64,000 nt of DNA from an uncultured delta proteobacterium (GTDB lineage Bacteria; Desulfobacterota; Desulfobulbia; Desulfobulbales; Desulfocapsaceae), in NCBI GenBank assembly GCA_903901335.1, contig CAIUQR010000138.1, positions 18,179 through 82,178 on the forward strand, given 5' to 3'. The notes under the pieces were generated by a model that saw nothing but the letters and a program-made list of their open reading frames with translations, did no database searches and had not been told where the DNA came from. Shown one piece after another: positions 17,596 to 25,432 of the stretch. Made by a program: the position numbers and the translations under genes. Each line of letters starts with the position of its first letter. Positions within the stretch are counted from its first letter, which is position 1.

Positions 17596-17982
17596 TTACC
17601 TTAGACTTGCAATCCCAGTCAAACGGGCCATTTTTTCGTTACGGAAATCCATGTTCTCATCATCGATCATCTGGTCATAGGCGCAATGATTGCATTCATA
17701 ATTATTGACACAGATCTTTGATGCACTAACCCGCCCGGTTAGCACGTGGCGACAGGAATTGATTGCCCAACCAGCGCTCTTTCTTGGGGGGTCAGCATTG
17801 AAGGTCTTCTGCATGGCCCTGTCAAGCGGGCAGGTCGGGCAGTCGTACACATGGTCGCACAGCTTGGACTGAACCATTCTCGTCTTCGACCAGATGCATT
17901 CGTTTTCAATGACCTGGAACCCATTGACGATGTTTTTCTGTTCTTTGGCTTTAACGATGTTTTTCAGTGTATTGAATAGCAT
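17596..17982 (-). CDS. Truncated tandem copy of the Cys-rich domain
   Basis: A 128-residue protein that repeats the first part of the downstream gene (FQVIENECIWSKT, CDHVYDCPTCPLD, CVNNYECNHCAYDQM, DMDFRNEK) but has no GcvH domain. Its last codons (TGIASLR) run through a diverged copy of the promoter region that precedes it, with the shared stretch TGGGATTGCAA. This points to a tandem duplication of the promoter plus N-terminal half. The ribosome site (AAGGAGGA) is also duplicated. It may be a working small metal-binding protein, since all cysteines are kept. Confidence 0.7.
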   Translation of the reverse strand: MLFNTLKNIVKAKEQKNIVNGFQVIENECIWSKTRMVQSKLCDHVYDCPTCPLDRAMQKTFNADPPRKSAGWAINSCRHVLTGRVSASKICVNNYECNHCAYDQMIDDENMDFRNEKMARLTGIASLR

Positions 17983-18003
17983 TTTGTCCTCCTTTTTACC
18001 CGA

Positions 18004-18034
18004 TGGGTAATTTTACCTGATTGGTAGTTACCCA
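18004..18034. promoter_or_regulatory. Nested dyad near the transcription start
   Basis: Outer arms TGGGTAA / TTACCCA (7 bp) enclose inner arms TACC / GGTA, over 31 bases. The dyad sits just downstream of the sigma-54-type promoter at 18041-18056 and 22 bases before the ATG at 17982. It could be an operator or an mRNA hairpin. The equivalent place before the downstream copy has only a decayed version. Confidence 0.45.
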
Positions 18035-18040
18035 TAGTAT

Positions 18041-18056
18041 TGCAATCCCAGTGCCG
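18041..18056 (-). promoter_or_regulatory. Sigma-54-type promoter of the Cys-rich/GcvH-like genes
   Basis: The minus strand reads CGGCACTGGGATTGCA. It matches the -24 GGCAC and -12 TTGCA elements with the required 10 bases between GG and GC; only the first T of the consensus is missing. It would start near 18030, 48 bases before the first ATG. Two sigma-54 activators are encoded within 7 kb. Confidence 0.65.
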
Positions 18057-18319
18057 CAGGAGAAAAAATGGGAAAATTAATTAATTATTCATTTATATCA
18101 ATATATTATATCGCTTTTTTGTAAAAATGTGTAAAACGGGTCACGCAAGACCACTGGGCAGGGCGTAGCTTTTTGCTACATTGCAGACTCAGTCTTTGAA
18201 GGATAAAAGGGTAAAAGTGTGATGGACAGACGGGTTTGACAAGTGTTGCCAAAAGCTACTTGCCTGTAGTCTTTTTTTTCACCCTCTAAAGATTCAATCC
18301 ATTTCAACTGATATTTGCT
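18057..18319. other. AT-rich gene-free stretch
   Basis: About 260 bases between the divergent Cys-rich genes and the frameshifted small gene. It includes an AT-rich run near 18075-18120 and no convincing coding frame. I see no clear terminator or promoter for the plus strand. Confidence 0.35.
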
Positions 18320-18717
18320 ATGAATTTACGCTTGAAGATGTTGGTGAAATATGACGGTCATCAACAGGAACATGACACCGCACTGACCCTGGAGAATTGT
18401 ATCCAGATGTCGGAAGGTGGAGTCAAAGTCGATTTGGCTGTGGATCTGGCATATGTTCGGCGGTTGAGGATTTCTCCAATTATGAAAATTCCCGGACATT
18501 TTTAACAGCCGATTTTACGGTAACTGCTGCTGATAAAGAGTATACTTTTCAGCGCTGTCTCTCTTGCTATCAGACGGACAGAGAACAGGAAGAAAAGCCT
18601 GTTGGGGTGGACGTGGCAAATGCACGACTACAGGTACTCTACCAGGAATTGGCCAGGAATTCAGTTAACCATACTGAAGTGTTTTTTAGTAAAGAGTTCA
18701 TGCTTTTAGAAAGTTAG
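18320..18717 (+). pseudogene. Small unknown gene, apparently split by a frameshift
   Basis: The first frame (18320-18505) gives MNLRLKMLVKYDGHQQEHDT and on, and ends at TAA. The next frame is open to 18717 and gives a sensible continuation (VEDFSNYENSRTFLTADFTV, then CLSCYQTD). Joining them near 18465 would make a product of about 130 residues, so either one base was gained or lost or the sequence has an error. I do not recognise the family. It ends 17 bases before the NifU-like gene and could have been co-transcribed with it. Confidence 0.45.
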
Positions 18718-18734
18718 GTGTGTAAGGGAAAAAG

Positions 18735-19154
18735 ATGGCAAGACAATTTGATTTCTGGCAAGACCATTCCGATATCTTTCTTGCCATGGCGTATCTCTGG
18801 GACAGACGGAAGGCCATGGAACAGCCTGATGGATATGGGACAAAAACGGGAGATTGCGGAGACACGATCTGCATATATCTTGCCATAAAGAATGGAAGTA
18901 TAAGTCAGGTAAATTTTGAGTTGGAGGGTTGCCTGAATACCAGTGCCTGCTGCAACGCTCTGGCAGTTCTCGTTGAAGGAAAGACGGTCGAGCAAGCCTG
19001 GGTAATAAACCCCAATGATATTATCTGTTTTCTTGAGACACTGCCGATCGACCATCACCACTGCGCTGAATTGACCGCAGGCGCTTTTTATCTGGCCCTG
19101 GCTGACTATAATGAGAGGAAAAACCAAAAAGTGACGCCGGCTTTTCCTGCTTGA
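18735..19154 (+). CDS. NifU/IscU-like iron-sulfur scaffold
   Basis: A 139-residue protein resembling the IscU/NifU N-terminal scaffold. It has the three cysteine sites GDCGDTI, LEGCLNTSACCNAL and HHHCAEL that would assemble a transient cluster. The N-terminus (FDFWQDHSDIFLAMAYLWDR) is longer and different from housekeeping IscU. No iscS or nifS gene is adjacent. An AAGGG site precedes the ATG. It may serve the Fe-S-rich proteins encoded around it; that is inference from position. Confidence 0.75.
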   Translation: MARQFDFWQDHSDIFLAMAYLWDRRKAMEQPDGYGTKTGDCGDTICIYLAIKNGSISQVNFELEGCLNTSACCNALAVLVEGKTVEQAWVINPNDIICFLETLPIDHHHCAELTAGAFYLALADYNERKNQKVTPAFPA

Positions 19155-19287
19155 TGCTCTGTCTATCAGTTGATTTCTTCTCTTCATAGTCAGAGGAAGA
19201 GATAGAATACCTGAGCATATGAAAAGAAGAGAGGCAGATGATTATGTACGGGAAATATATCTTTGCCTGAGTGGAAAAGGAGAAGCA

Positions 19288-19542
19288 ATGCCGTTATTTG
19301 ATTATCAATGCCTTGATTGTGGCAAGGTCGTTGAAATCTTTGCCTCGAACAAGAAGGACGAGCCTGTCTGCAGCGCATGTGGCAGCAGTCAGATGAAAAA
19401 ACTCCTGTCAGCCCATTCTTCCCTGTCCGGGCCGTTTAAAAACGGCAGGCCTGGGATGAGGGATACGGCCTGCTGCGGTTCCAGGCTCGGTCAGGCGACC
19501 GGCTGTGCGGGGCCGGGGAGCTGCTGCGGAAAGAAATTTTGA
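19288..19542 (+). CDS. FmdB-type zinc-ribbon protein
   Basis: An 84-residue protein. The FmdB regulatory zinc ribbon is at the start (MPLFDYQCLDCGKVVE, then VCSACGS), followed by a flexible cysteine-rich tail (CCGSRLGQATGCAG, SCCGKKF). FmdB-like proteins often sit next to formate, formamide or C1 genes and may bind metals. I use the ATG at 19288 with an AAAAGGAG site rather than the ATG at 19219, because the family begins at MPLFDY. Confidence 0.8.
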   Translation: MPLFDYQCLDCGKVVEIFASNKKDEPVCSACGSSQMKKLLSAHSSLSGPFKNGRPGMRDTACCGSRLGQATGCAGPGSCCGKKF

Positions 19543-19589
19543 AGGAATGACTGACTCAGTATTTTTATATCATAAGGAGCGGAATACAT

Positions 19590-20338
19590 ATGCATGTTAC
19601 AGACGTGTACAAAACCAAGAAAAATGTACTCTCCATGGAGTTTTTCCCGCCAATAAATGAAGCCGCTGAAAAGGGTCTCGGGTCCATGATCGATGATCAG
19701 GCCAAGGCGAAACCCGACTATATGACCGTTACCTTCGGTGCGGGCGGCTCCTCACGAGACGGCTCGTATCAGACCTAAAACGGATCATGGTTGATAAAAA
19801 GATGCCGACGGTGGCTTATCTTGCCTGATACGGTCTGGGGCCGGAAGAGATCGCGGCGGTTTTGGATAAGTATATGGCCCTAGGTGCTCAGACCATTTTT
19901 GTCATTCGGGGGATAGACCCAGAGACTTGAGCAGGATATCACCCACTTAAAACAAAAGGTGGATCAGGGAGCCGAATATATTGTCACGCAATTTTTTTTA
20001 TGACAATGCCTTTTATTTCGACTACGTGGACAAATTCCGGAACATGGGAATTCAGGTTCCGATCATTCGGGGGGGGCATGCCGGTTTATACGATCAAGAT
20101 GACCCAGATGTTGTGCAAAGTCTGCGGAGCAAAGATACCGGATAAACTGAAAACAAAACTGGACGCAGAGGATGAGGCGGACAGGGATGCGGTTCTTAAG
20201 CTAGGAATTGACTTTGCTGTGGAACAGTGTGCGGGACTCTTGAAACAAGGAGTTTCGGGCCTTCATTTTTATACGATGGACAGACGAAAATCGACAACCC
20301 AAATTATCAATCGCCTGAAAGGTAATAATCTCTTGTAA
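19590..20338 (+). pseudogene. metF pseudogene (third MetF-like locus)
   Basis: Fragments in several frames together spell a MetF family protein: MEFFPPINEAAEKG and VTFGAGGSSRDGSYQ at the start, then DLKRIMVDKKMPTVAYLA, YGLGPEEIAAVLDKYMALGA, and finally DFAVEQCAGLLKQGVSGLHF. I count at least four indels (near 19776, 19910, 19928 and 19995) plus an altered region near 20065, several of them in G or T runs, and a TGA at 19827. The reading cannot make an intact enzyme. A good AAGGAG site is still present before the ATG. It is distinct from the two intact MetF-like genes at 3273 and 8448. Confidence 0.8.
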
Positions 20339-20422
20339 CACCCAGTTGGGAGAGATGTTTTCAATACAATCAGTGGAAGAAAGGGCTCGGTTTTCGGCCG
20401 CTAACGGAAAAGGAAATAAAGT

Positions 20423-20929
20423 ATGACTAGAGAGGGCATTACCTTGACACCAATTGGTGTGATTCGCAGTGAACATGTGGTGGCCCGACAGACACCCATC
20501 CAACCGGCCTATGCCAAAGGCTGCAAGGGACGGGTGGAGATTTTTCCGGAGTTCGCCGAAGGATTACAGGACCTGGAGGGGTTTTCCCATATTTACCTGA
20601 TCTTTCATTTTAATCAGGCCGGACCGATGCAGCTGATCGTCAAGCCCTTTCTGCAGGATGTCGAGCGGGGTGTCTTTTCGACCCGGGCACCGTGCCGTCC
20701 CAATGGTATTGGTCTGAGCATCGTGGAGCTCATTGGTCGGGAAGGCAATGTGCTCTCTCTTGACTGTGTGGACATCCTGGACGGCACACCGTTGCTCGAC
20801 ATCAAGCCCTACACCGCAAAATTCGACCGGCTGGAGACCTCCCGCAACGGCTGGCAGGATGAGGTTGACGAGGCAACAGCGCAAAACCGAGGCCGCCGGG
20901 AGTATAACGGTGGTGACAGTCCTGAATAA
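20423..20929 (+). CDS. trmO: tRNA (N6-threonylcarbamoyladenosine) methyltransferase-like, TrmO family
   Basis: A 168-residue TrmO/YaeB-family protein (UPF0066) that in E. coli methylates t6A37 of some tRNAs using SAM. Family features seen include the start LTPIGVIRSEH, HIYLIFHFNQA, FSTRAPCRPNGIGLSIVEL, DGTPLLDIKPYTAKFD and the beta-barrel pattern. Length is a little shorter than the two-domain E. coli enzyme, as usual for single-domain homologues. The ATG has an AAAAGGAAA site. It survives intact between pseudogenes. Confidence 0.88.
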   Translation: MTREGITLTPIGVIRSEHVVARQTPIQPAYAKGCKGRVEIFPEFAEGLQDLEGFSHIYLIFHFNQAGPMQLIVKPFLQDVERGVFSTRAPCRPNGIGLSIVELIGREGNVLSLDCVDILDGTPLLDIKPYTAKFDRLETSRNGWQDEVDEATAQNRGRREYNGGDSPE

Positions 20930-20945
20930 GCTTAACCGTTCGATC

Positions 20946-21020
20946 ATGCTCAAAACTGACAGGACAAAGATTACGATTCTGGTTGATAATCAGGCCGGTA
21001 CAGGGCTGGTTCTGAAATGA
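20946..21020 (+). pseudogene. 5' stub of an MBL-fold hydrolase
   Basis: Twenty-four codons (MLKTDRTKITILVDNQAGTG) match the characteristic N-terminus of one group of metallo-beta-lactamase-fold hydrolases (ILVDN-AGTGL). The frame then stops at 21018 and the sequence passes directly into transposase-like DNA, so the rest of the gene was lost by insertion and deletion. Confidence 0.5.
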
Positions 21021-21049
21021 AAACAGCCTATGACTGTATCCCCTGCTTC

Positions 21050-21303
21050 ATTCGGCAGTACGGGTCGAACTCGACTCAGGTGAAAGCGAAGTCCTTGTAA
21101 CATCTCTGGTCGATACGGAAAAATATCCACATCAGTTTTTTGCTGAACTCTATCATGACCGTTGGCCCATTGAAGAGGATTACAAAGTCATGAAATGCCG
21201 GCTTGAGGTGGAGAACTTTTCAGGTAAAAGCCCGTTATCCGTCTATCAAGACTTTCACGCCGCAGTGCTTTCGAAAAACATGACCGCGATGCTTCCCGCA
21301 TAA
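21050..21303 (+). mobile_element. IS4-type transposase, C-terminal fragment
   Basis: An open stretch of about 85 codons ending at TAA 21303. It contains VRVELDSGESEVLVTSLVD and the IS4-family signature Y-(2)-R-(3)-E-(6)-K in YHDRWPIEEDYKVMK, followed by LEVENFSGKSPLSVYQDFHA. The N-terminal catalytic part is missing and there is no start codon, so it is a dead remnant. No matching terminal inverted repeats were found. Confidence 0.8.
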
Positions 21304-21309
21304 TCATGA

Positions 21310-21594
21310 TGTCACAGACATGCCGTGGTCTCAGACCCCGAGGAAGCAGACACCTCCTTGCCTTTACCGGCGATGTCCATATTGACTTCCACTCGTAACA
21401 CAGTGTCGTCCTTCCCGATGTAATTACGAGGCTCATTCCCTCCAACCTTTCGGTTTACGGCCTATCTGCTTGCTATCTTACGCTTAAAGCTCAATGTTAC
21501 CACAATGCCTCCAAAGACTTGCTACCCGGTGGCTGGCCAGCCTTCCGGGGCGGGCTTTGCTCCCGCTTGATTACGCGACCTTGCCCGGCCGCAC
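21310..21594 (-). mobile_element. Probable 5' end of a group II intron
   Basis: On the minus strand the segment starts GTGCGGCCGGG at 21594, like the GTGYG start of bacterial group II introns. It continues with structured, non-coding-looking sequence including an ACCGAAAGGT hairpin. It breaks off at the IS4 fragment without any reverse-transcriptase gene. The identification rests on recalled pattern similarity only. Confidence 0.4.
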
Positions 21595-21629
21595 GTTACG
21601 TATACTTCCTGAGTAGGTTGAAAATTACC

Positions 21630-22856
21630 TCATGATTGATGAGCGGTCGTCCAATTTCCCTCTTGAGCGATCTCAGATATCAACTCCCCCAAGGTTATTG
21701 CTTCGGTGGTGAGAATGTCGATTCCAAGGGCTTCCAGTGCATAGCCGGCCCCCTTGCCTTCGAGTACTACCCGAGTCCACACCTCGTCAATGCCTTTTTC
21801 GGACAGTAATTCTGCGGCCTTCACCCCTCGCTGGCGTTCAAGAGTTCTGAAAGTGTTCTCAATAAAGCTCTCGAGAATGACATTACCTGTGTGTATTTCG
21901 TTCATAAGTACGGCGAAGAAGGAGGCTTCCCCAAAATGCTCGGACAGAAGTGAGTTGAGTCCTTGCTCGATCCCCACCGTCACGTTCACGGGGACGGCGA
22001 TGTGGATGCATTTTTTCTCCTCCGGTTCGAAATGAATGAGTATTCTATCGATATTCGGCCACCGGTCCAATATTTCTTCTTCAAGATGGGAAACCACAGT
22101 ATGGGCATCGCGCAGCAGCCTCGCATCTACCTTCACGTTGGCTTCCACGAATTTATATCTTCCTGAGTTTCGACCGCCCAACGAGGTGACGTTCTTGATG
22201 TGAGGATTGCTTACCAGCACAGCACGTATTTCATTCAGGGTGGAGTAATCGAGAGTGGCATCTAGGAGGACCTTCAAAGAACTAACCAATATAGTCAGCC
22301 CCATGTATAGAACCAGTCCGACAACGAGAATCGCGGCATATTTGTCCAGAGCAAAACCCAGGCGGGTTGCGAGAATGGCTACCAAGATAACCAGGGAGGA
22401 AAAAATATCAGTGGTAATATGTTTGGCATCAGCCACCAAGCTAGGTGAGCCTGCTTTTAAGCCGGCCTTCAATTCGTATCTTGAATAGAAGTATGCCACA
22501 AATAACATAAAAATCACCCCAACAATGACCGGGCCAAGGTTTTTGATCGCCCCCGTATGGCCTGCATGAATAGCGTCGTTGGCAATTTCATATGCAGCAA
22601 AGAAGATGAAAAAAGATGACAACAATGCCACAAAGTTTTCAACTTTGTACAACCCGAGAGGAAACGTCTTCGTTTTGTAATCCGAGACGAAAATTCCCCC
22701 CAGAATCGAAAGGGAAGACACTACGTCGGCGAGGGAGTGAACGGAATCAGCCTTAAGAGCCATGCTTCCCGAGACTTCACCTAGAAAATATTTAACACAC
22801 ATGAGAAACCCGTTGACCAGACAGGACAAAAGGGCCACTTTTACGTAAATCTTCAT
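21630..22856 (-). CDS. CDF-family cation efflux protein with NifX-like C-terminal domain
   Basis: A 408-residue protein. It begins with a cation diffusion facilitator membrane domain: several transmembrane helices, a metal-site segment MALKADSVHSLADVVSS, and a second ADAKHITTDIFSS with the HxxxD spacing. A cytoplasmic CDF tail follows to about residue 285. The last about 120 residues resemble the dinitrogenase Fe-Mo cofactor (NifX/NifB) domain (VNVTVGIEQGLNSLLSEHFG). The ATG at 22856 lies 4 bases after the stop of the overlapping zinc-ribbon gene, suggesting coupled translation. Likely role: export of Fe, Mn or Zn with metal sensing by the tail. Confidence 0.85.
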   Translation of the reverse strand: MKIYVKVALLSCLVNGFLMCVKYFLGEVSGSMALKADSVHSLADVVSSLSILGGIFVSDYKTKTFPLGLYKVENFVALLSSFFIFFAAYEIANDAIHAGHTGAIKNLGPVIVGVIFMLFVAYFYSRYELKAGLKAGSPSLVADAKHITTDIFSSLVILVAILATRLGFALDKYAAILVVGLVLYMGLTILVSSLKVLLDATLDYSTLNEIRAVLVSNPHIKNVTSLGGRNSGRYKFVEANVKVDARLLRDAHTVVSHLEEEILDRWPNIDRILIHFEPEEKKCIHIAVPVNVTVGIEQGLNSLLSEHFGEASFFAVLMNEIHTGNVILESFIENTFRTLERQRGVKAAELLSEKGIDEVWTRVVLEGKGAGYALEALGIDILTTEAITLGELISEIAQEGNWTTAHQS

Positions 22857-22860
22857 GCGT

Positions 22861-23058
22861 CTACTGAGGTTCTTCGCGTCGCGGTCGGCATCTTTTATTT
22901 CGTCCTTTCTGGCACGAAGGCATGTCTCCAGGGTTAGTTCGATAAATATCCTGGCCTCCGCACTTTGGACAGACCATCTGCCTGCCGCCTCCAAAAGGCA
23001 CACCCCAGCAGTAGTCGCATTTTCGGCAAAGAAACCGTCTGAGGGGCTCATCGTTCAT
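22861..23058 (-). CDS. Small zinc-ribbon protein
   Basis: A 65-residue protein with two knuckles, FLCRKCDYCW and MVCPKCGG, joined by a glycine-rich loop, as in rubredoxin-like zinc ribbons. It is followed 4 bases later by the CDF transporter start, so it may be co-translated and hand metal to or regulate the transporter. The C-terminal tail is basic (QKGRNKRCRPRREEPQ). Confidence 0.65.
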   Translation of the reverse strand: MNDEPLRRFLCRKCDYCWGVPFGGGRQMVCPKCGGQDIYRTNPGDMPSCQKGRNKRCRPRREEPQ

Positions 23059-23223
23059 AGCATTTTCTCAAACCGAATAGATTAGATCCACTCTTGGTTA
23101 TCATCTATTTACCATCTCAATCAATATGTGTGGTGACTTTCAATTATAAACGATCAGGACTGCAACCATCCTGCTGAAGTTTCCAGTTTTTAAAAGAGGT
23201 CAGGCCGGGAGCAACAGGTTGAG

Positions 23224-23472
23224 TTAGATTGAAATTTCATTGGTGAGGAAATTGATAGCTTCTCTGTCAATCAAACCATATTCTGCCGAAATGAGAACTC
23301 CGTTCTTCTTATCGGCAAACCACCATCGACGGCAGGTCTTGTCGATAAAAAGTGACAACCGATTTGTAATGGCAATGAGCCCCTGTTTCTTTGCCAGTTT
23401 GATGATAGCTTTCCCCTGTTTGTTAAAATCTTTTTTAGAATGGACGCATAGTGTTGTCAATTTCTTCTCCAT
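23224..23472 (-). CDS. Small hypothetical protein
   Basis: An 82-residue basic protein (MEKKLTTLCVHSKKDFNKQG) with no recognised domain and no membrane segment. The ATG at 23472 is preceded by AAGGAG at good spacing, which supports it as real. A mid-protein RRWWFADKKNG strand and an IDREAINFL helix are visible. It is upstream of the zinc-ribbon/CDF pair on the same strand, 165 bases away. Confidence 0.55.
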   Translation of the reverse strand: MEKKLTTLCVHSKKDFNKQGKAIIKLAKKQGLIAITNRLSLFIDKTCRRWWFADKKNGVLISAEYGLIDREAINFLTNEISI

Positions 23473-23914
23473 ATAAATCTCCTTGTCTGGTTATTTAGTT
23501 TGAAAGCTATATTTGTTCCGGTCAAACAGACGCAAGTTGGTGTAGTTATATGTTGTAAAATCATCATTAACCACATCATATCCTAGCTAGATTTTTAAGT
23601 CAAAAATATAAAGATATTTCCGACTATGTGACCTACCTGATCAGTCGTTATCTACTGTTGAGATCATAGACGGACTTATTTTAGAGGTCATCCTTCTGCC
23701 TGTTGCATCATGCAAGAGCAGGTTGCAATATGAAACGCTAAATTATTAATTCCCTCCCCAAAACCCCATAAGGCCGTTGCTACCCGCAACACATCCATCT
23801 CAGTTGCTGATTCATATGAAATTATACTGTTTAATATCATGCAGATGTGAAGATAATGTTTATTGGCATGGTTTTTGGAAATAAAAACGCAACAGCTAAT
23901 CATTTACAAAAGAG
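23473..23914. other. Gene-free stretch before the Usp-like gene
   Basis: About 440 AT-rich bases. No convincing gene on either strand; a minus-strand frame near 23690-23900 is discussed under rejected items. It must carry the promoters of both flanking divergent genes, but I cannot assign them with confidence. Confidence 0.35.
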
Positions 23915-24778
23915 ATGATCATGGGACAGGCAACCACACATATTCTTTCAGAGCACACAGCATCCGGCATGTCCGACAGCCTCTTGAGTGCACAGGAAAA
24001 GAATAAAACACCTTATATTCTCGTGGTAACCAGAAACGGCCACATGGCCGAACCGGTTATGGATTATGCTCTTGATGTTGCCGATCGCTTAAGATACTCA
24101 ATTCTTGCCGCACACATAAACACTCTCCCTTATTTCTGTGATGGTGGGAAAAGAAGCAGACTTTTCACTTCATCCATGCAGGAGAGCTCCATACTCTTCA
24201 AAAGCAGAGGGGATGCCAGGTCAGTTCACGTCGAGCATATCGGTGCATCAGGGAAAATCGGCGGGATTGTGAAAAGATTATGCCATTCGGAAAAACATAT
24301 TGAATTCGTCGTTATTGATCAAGGAATCAATGTGAAAGAGGTCAGTTCTCAATCTCCCGTTCCCGTATTCAGCGTCATTTATACCCATGCAAAGGCAGGT
24401 CGCAATAACAAGACCAATCATAACAGAATATTTTATGAAGGAGTATTTCCTATGTCCGCAACTACAAGCATTAAACGACATGTAAAAAATTGTTTGGTCT
24501 TTGGCGCTCTTACTGCCGGATTGTATGCATCTGTCTTCACCCACCAGGACCTCGTCATGAAGTATTTTACCAAAGGTGGAGTGTATGCCCTTCTTCCAGT
24601 AGCTGTTGTCTTTGCCGTCTCCTATTTCCATGGCAATTTTACGAGTTCTTTCTGGTCGGTTCTTGGCATTGAAGGTTCAAAAGCCACAGCAACCAAGAAA
24701 GCAGATATCCGAAAGGATGCGCCTGCTTCTGTCGATATCAGAAAAGATACCAGGCCTCGCGTTCAGGTAAATGTTTGA
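23915..24778 (+). CDS. Universal-stress-like protein with two transmembrane helices
   Basis: A 287-residue protein. Residues about 30-160 look like a UspA-type alpha/beta domain (YILVVTRNGHMAEPVMDYAL, then EFVVIDQGIN), without an obvious ATP-binding GxxGxxxxxxxxxS motif. Two hydrophobic helices follow (CLVFGALTAGLYASVF and YALLPVAVVFAVSYF), then a basic tail with the repeat ADIRKDAPASVDIRKD. It may tether a stress or nucleotide sensor to the inner membrane. An ATG at 23921 is an alternative start. A strong hairpin separates it from the small membrane protein downstream. Confidence 0.65.
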   Translation: MIMGQATTHILSEHTASGMSDSLLSAQEKNKTPYILVVTRNGHMAEPVMDYALDVADRLRYSILAAHINTLPYFCDGGKRSRLFTSSMQESSILFKSRGDARSVHVEHIGASGKIGGIVKRLCHSEKHIEFVVIDQGINVKEVSSQSPVPVFSVIYTHAKAGRNNKTNHNRIFYEGVFPMSATTSIKRHVKNCLVFGALTAGLYASVFTHQDLVMKYFTKGGVYALLPVAVVFAVSYFHGNFTSSFWSVLGIEGSKATATKKADIRKDAPASVDIRKDTRPRVQVNV

Positions 24779-24806
24779 TTTTTGCTGAGCATCAAGGCGT
24801 CAAGAC

Positions 24807-24833
24807 GGGGAGTTCACTACATGTGAACTCCCC
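24807..24833 (+). other. Intercistronic 11-bp hairpin
   Basis: GGGGAGTTCAC pairs perfectly with GTGAACTCCCC around a TACAT loop. There is no T run, and an AAGGAGG ribosome site follows 6 bases later, so it is more likely an mRNA-stability or processing hairpin than a terminator. Confidence 0.55.
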
Positions 24834-24851
24834 TAACAAGGAGGTTGGATT

Positions 24852-25151
24852 ATGGAACTGACTCAAGTATTTACATTCATGGTGTTAGGTATATGCGCTA
24901 CCGATCTGGTATGGATGGCAAGCGCACAGATCACTCACTGGTTGGATGTCCGAAAAACCAGTCGGCCCCAGAATGCGGCCACCAATCAAAAAACTGTTCA
25001 GCAACGAAATGATTGGTATGTCTTTTTTAGCTATTCTGCACTTGTCGGGTCAGATCAGGTTAAGAAGGGCACTGCTTCCGTTAAAGAAAACAAAACCCAG
25101 AAGTCGCTGGAAAACCCGCGTCCGCAGAGAAGACCGCGCGCTCGCTTATAA
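24852..25151 (+). CDS. Small protein with one N-terminal membrane helix
   Basis: A 99-residue product. Residues 5-25 (QVFTFMVLGICATDLVWMA) form a likely membrane helix, followed by a soluble and then strongly basic tail (RPQRRPRARL). The AAGGAGG site 7 bases before the ATG is strong. It follows the Usp-like membrane protein and may act with it. No family recognised; the C-terminal half has low complexity and could be affected by a frameshift. Confidence 0.5.
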   Translation: MELTQVFTFMVLGICATDLVWMASAQITHWLDVRKTSRPQNAATNQKTVQQRNDWYVFFSYSALVGSDQVKKGTASVKENKTQKSLENPRPQRRPRARL

Positions 25152-25432
25152 TCACTCGAATCGTCTCCATTAAGGGAGAGTACAGCAGGGGAGAGGTCAA
25201 TGAGATGATTTTTGGCAATGTAAAGAGAATGCTCGACACGTTCGATTAATATTTCCTGAGTGTTAAAGCTCGCGGATAATGACAAGCGTTAATATTGCCA
25301 TTTCCAAGATATATATATAATATAATTTCGAAAACTTAATGTTTCTACTATTGCCCTAAAGGGCGAGGAAGCTCTCCACCCTTTCAGGTTATTTCTGAAG
25401 CTGTGAGGTAAAGTTCGGCAGATCTGCTCTGA
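25152..25432. other. Short gene-free stretch at the island margin
   Basis: About 280 bases with fragmentary frames and an AT-rich run near 25310-25340. No feature is supportable. Confidence 0.3.

Noticed and set aside
19825..19830. Selenocysteine reading of the TGA in the metF relic
   Set aside because: Several frameshifts before and after mean no intact product, so the TGA cannot be taken as Sec from this sequence alone.
21188..21445. Minus-strand 85-residue frame
   Set aside because: It runs across the IS4 fragment and the probable intron fragment; frames of this kind are common in group II intron RNA and not real genes.
23850..23890. Sigma-54-like TTGGCATGG...TTTTTGG before the Usp-like gene
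   Set aside because: The -12 position reads GG instead of the essential GC.
23688..23903. Minus-strand 71-residue frame resembling a C_GCAxxG_C_C protein
   Set aside because: MDVLRVATALWGFGEG is vaguely similar, but the cysteine pattern is absent and there is no ribosome site.
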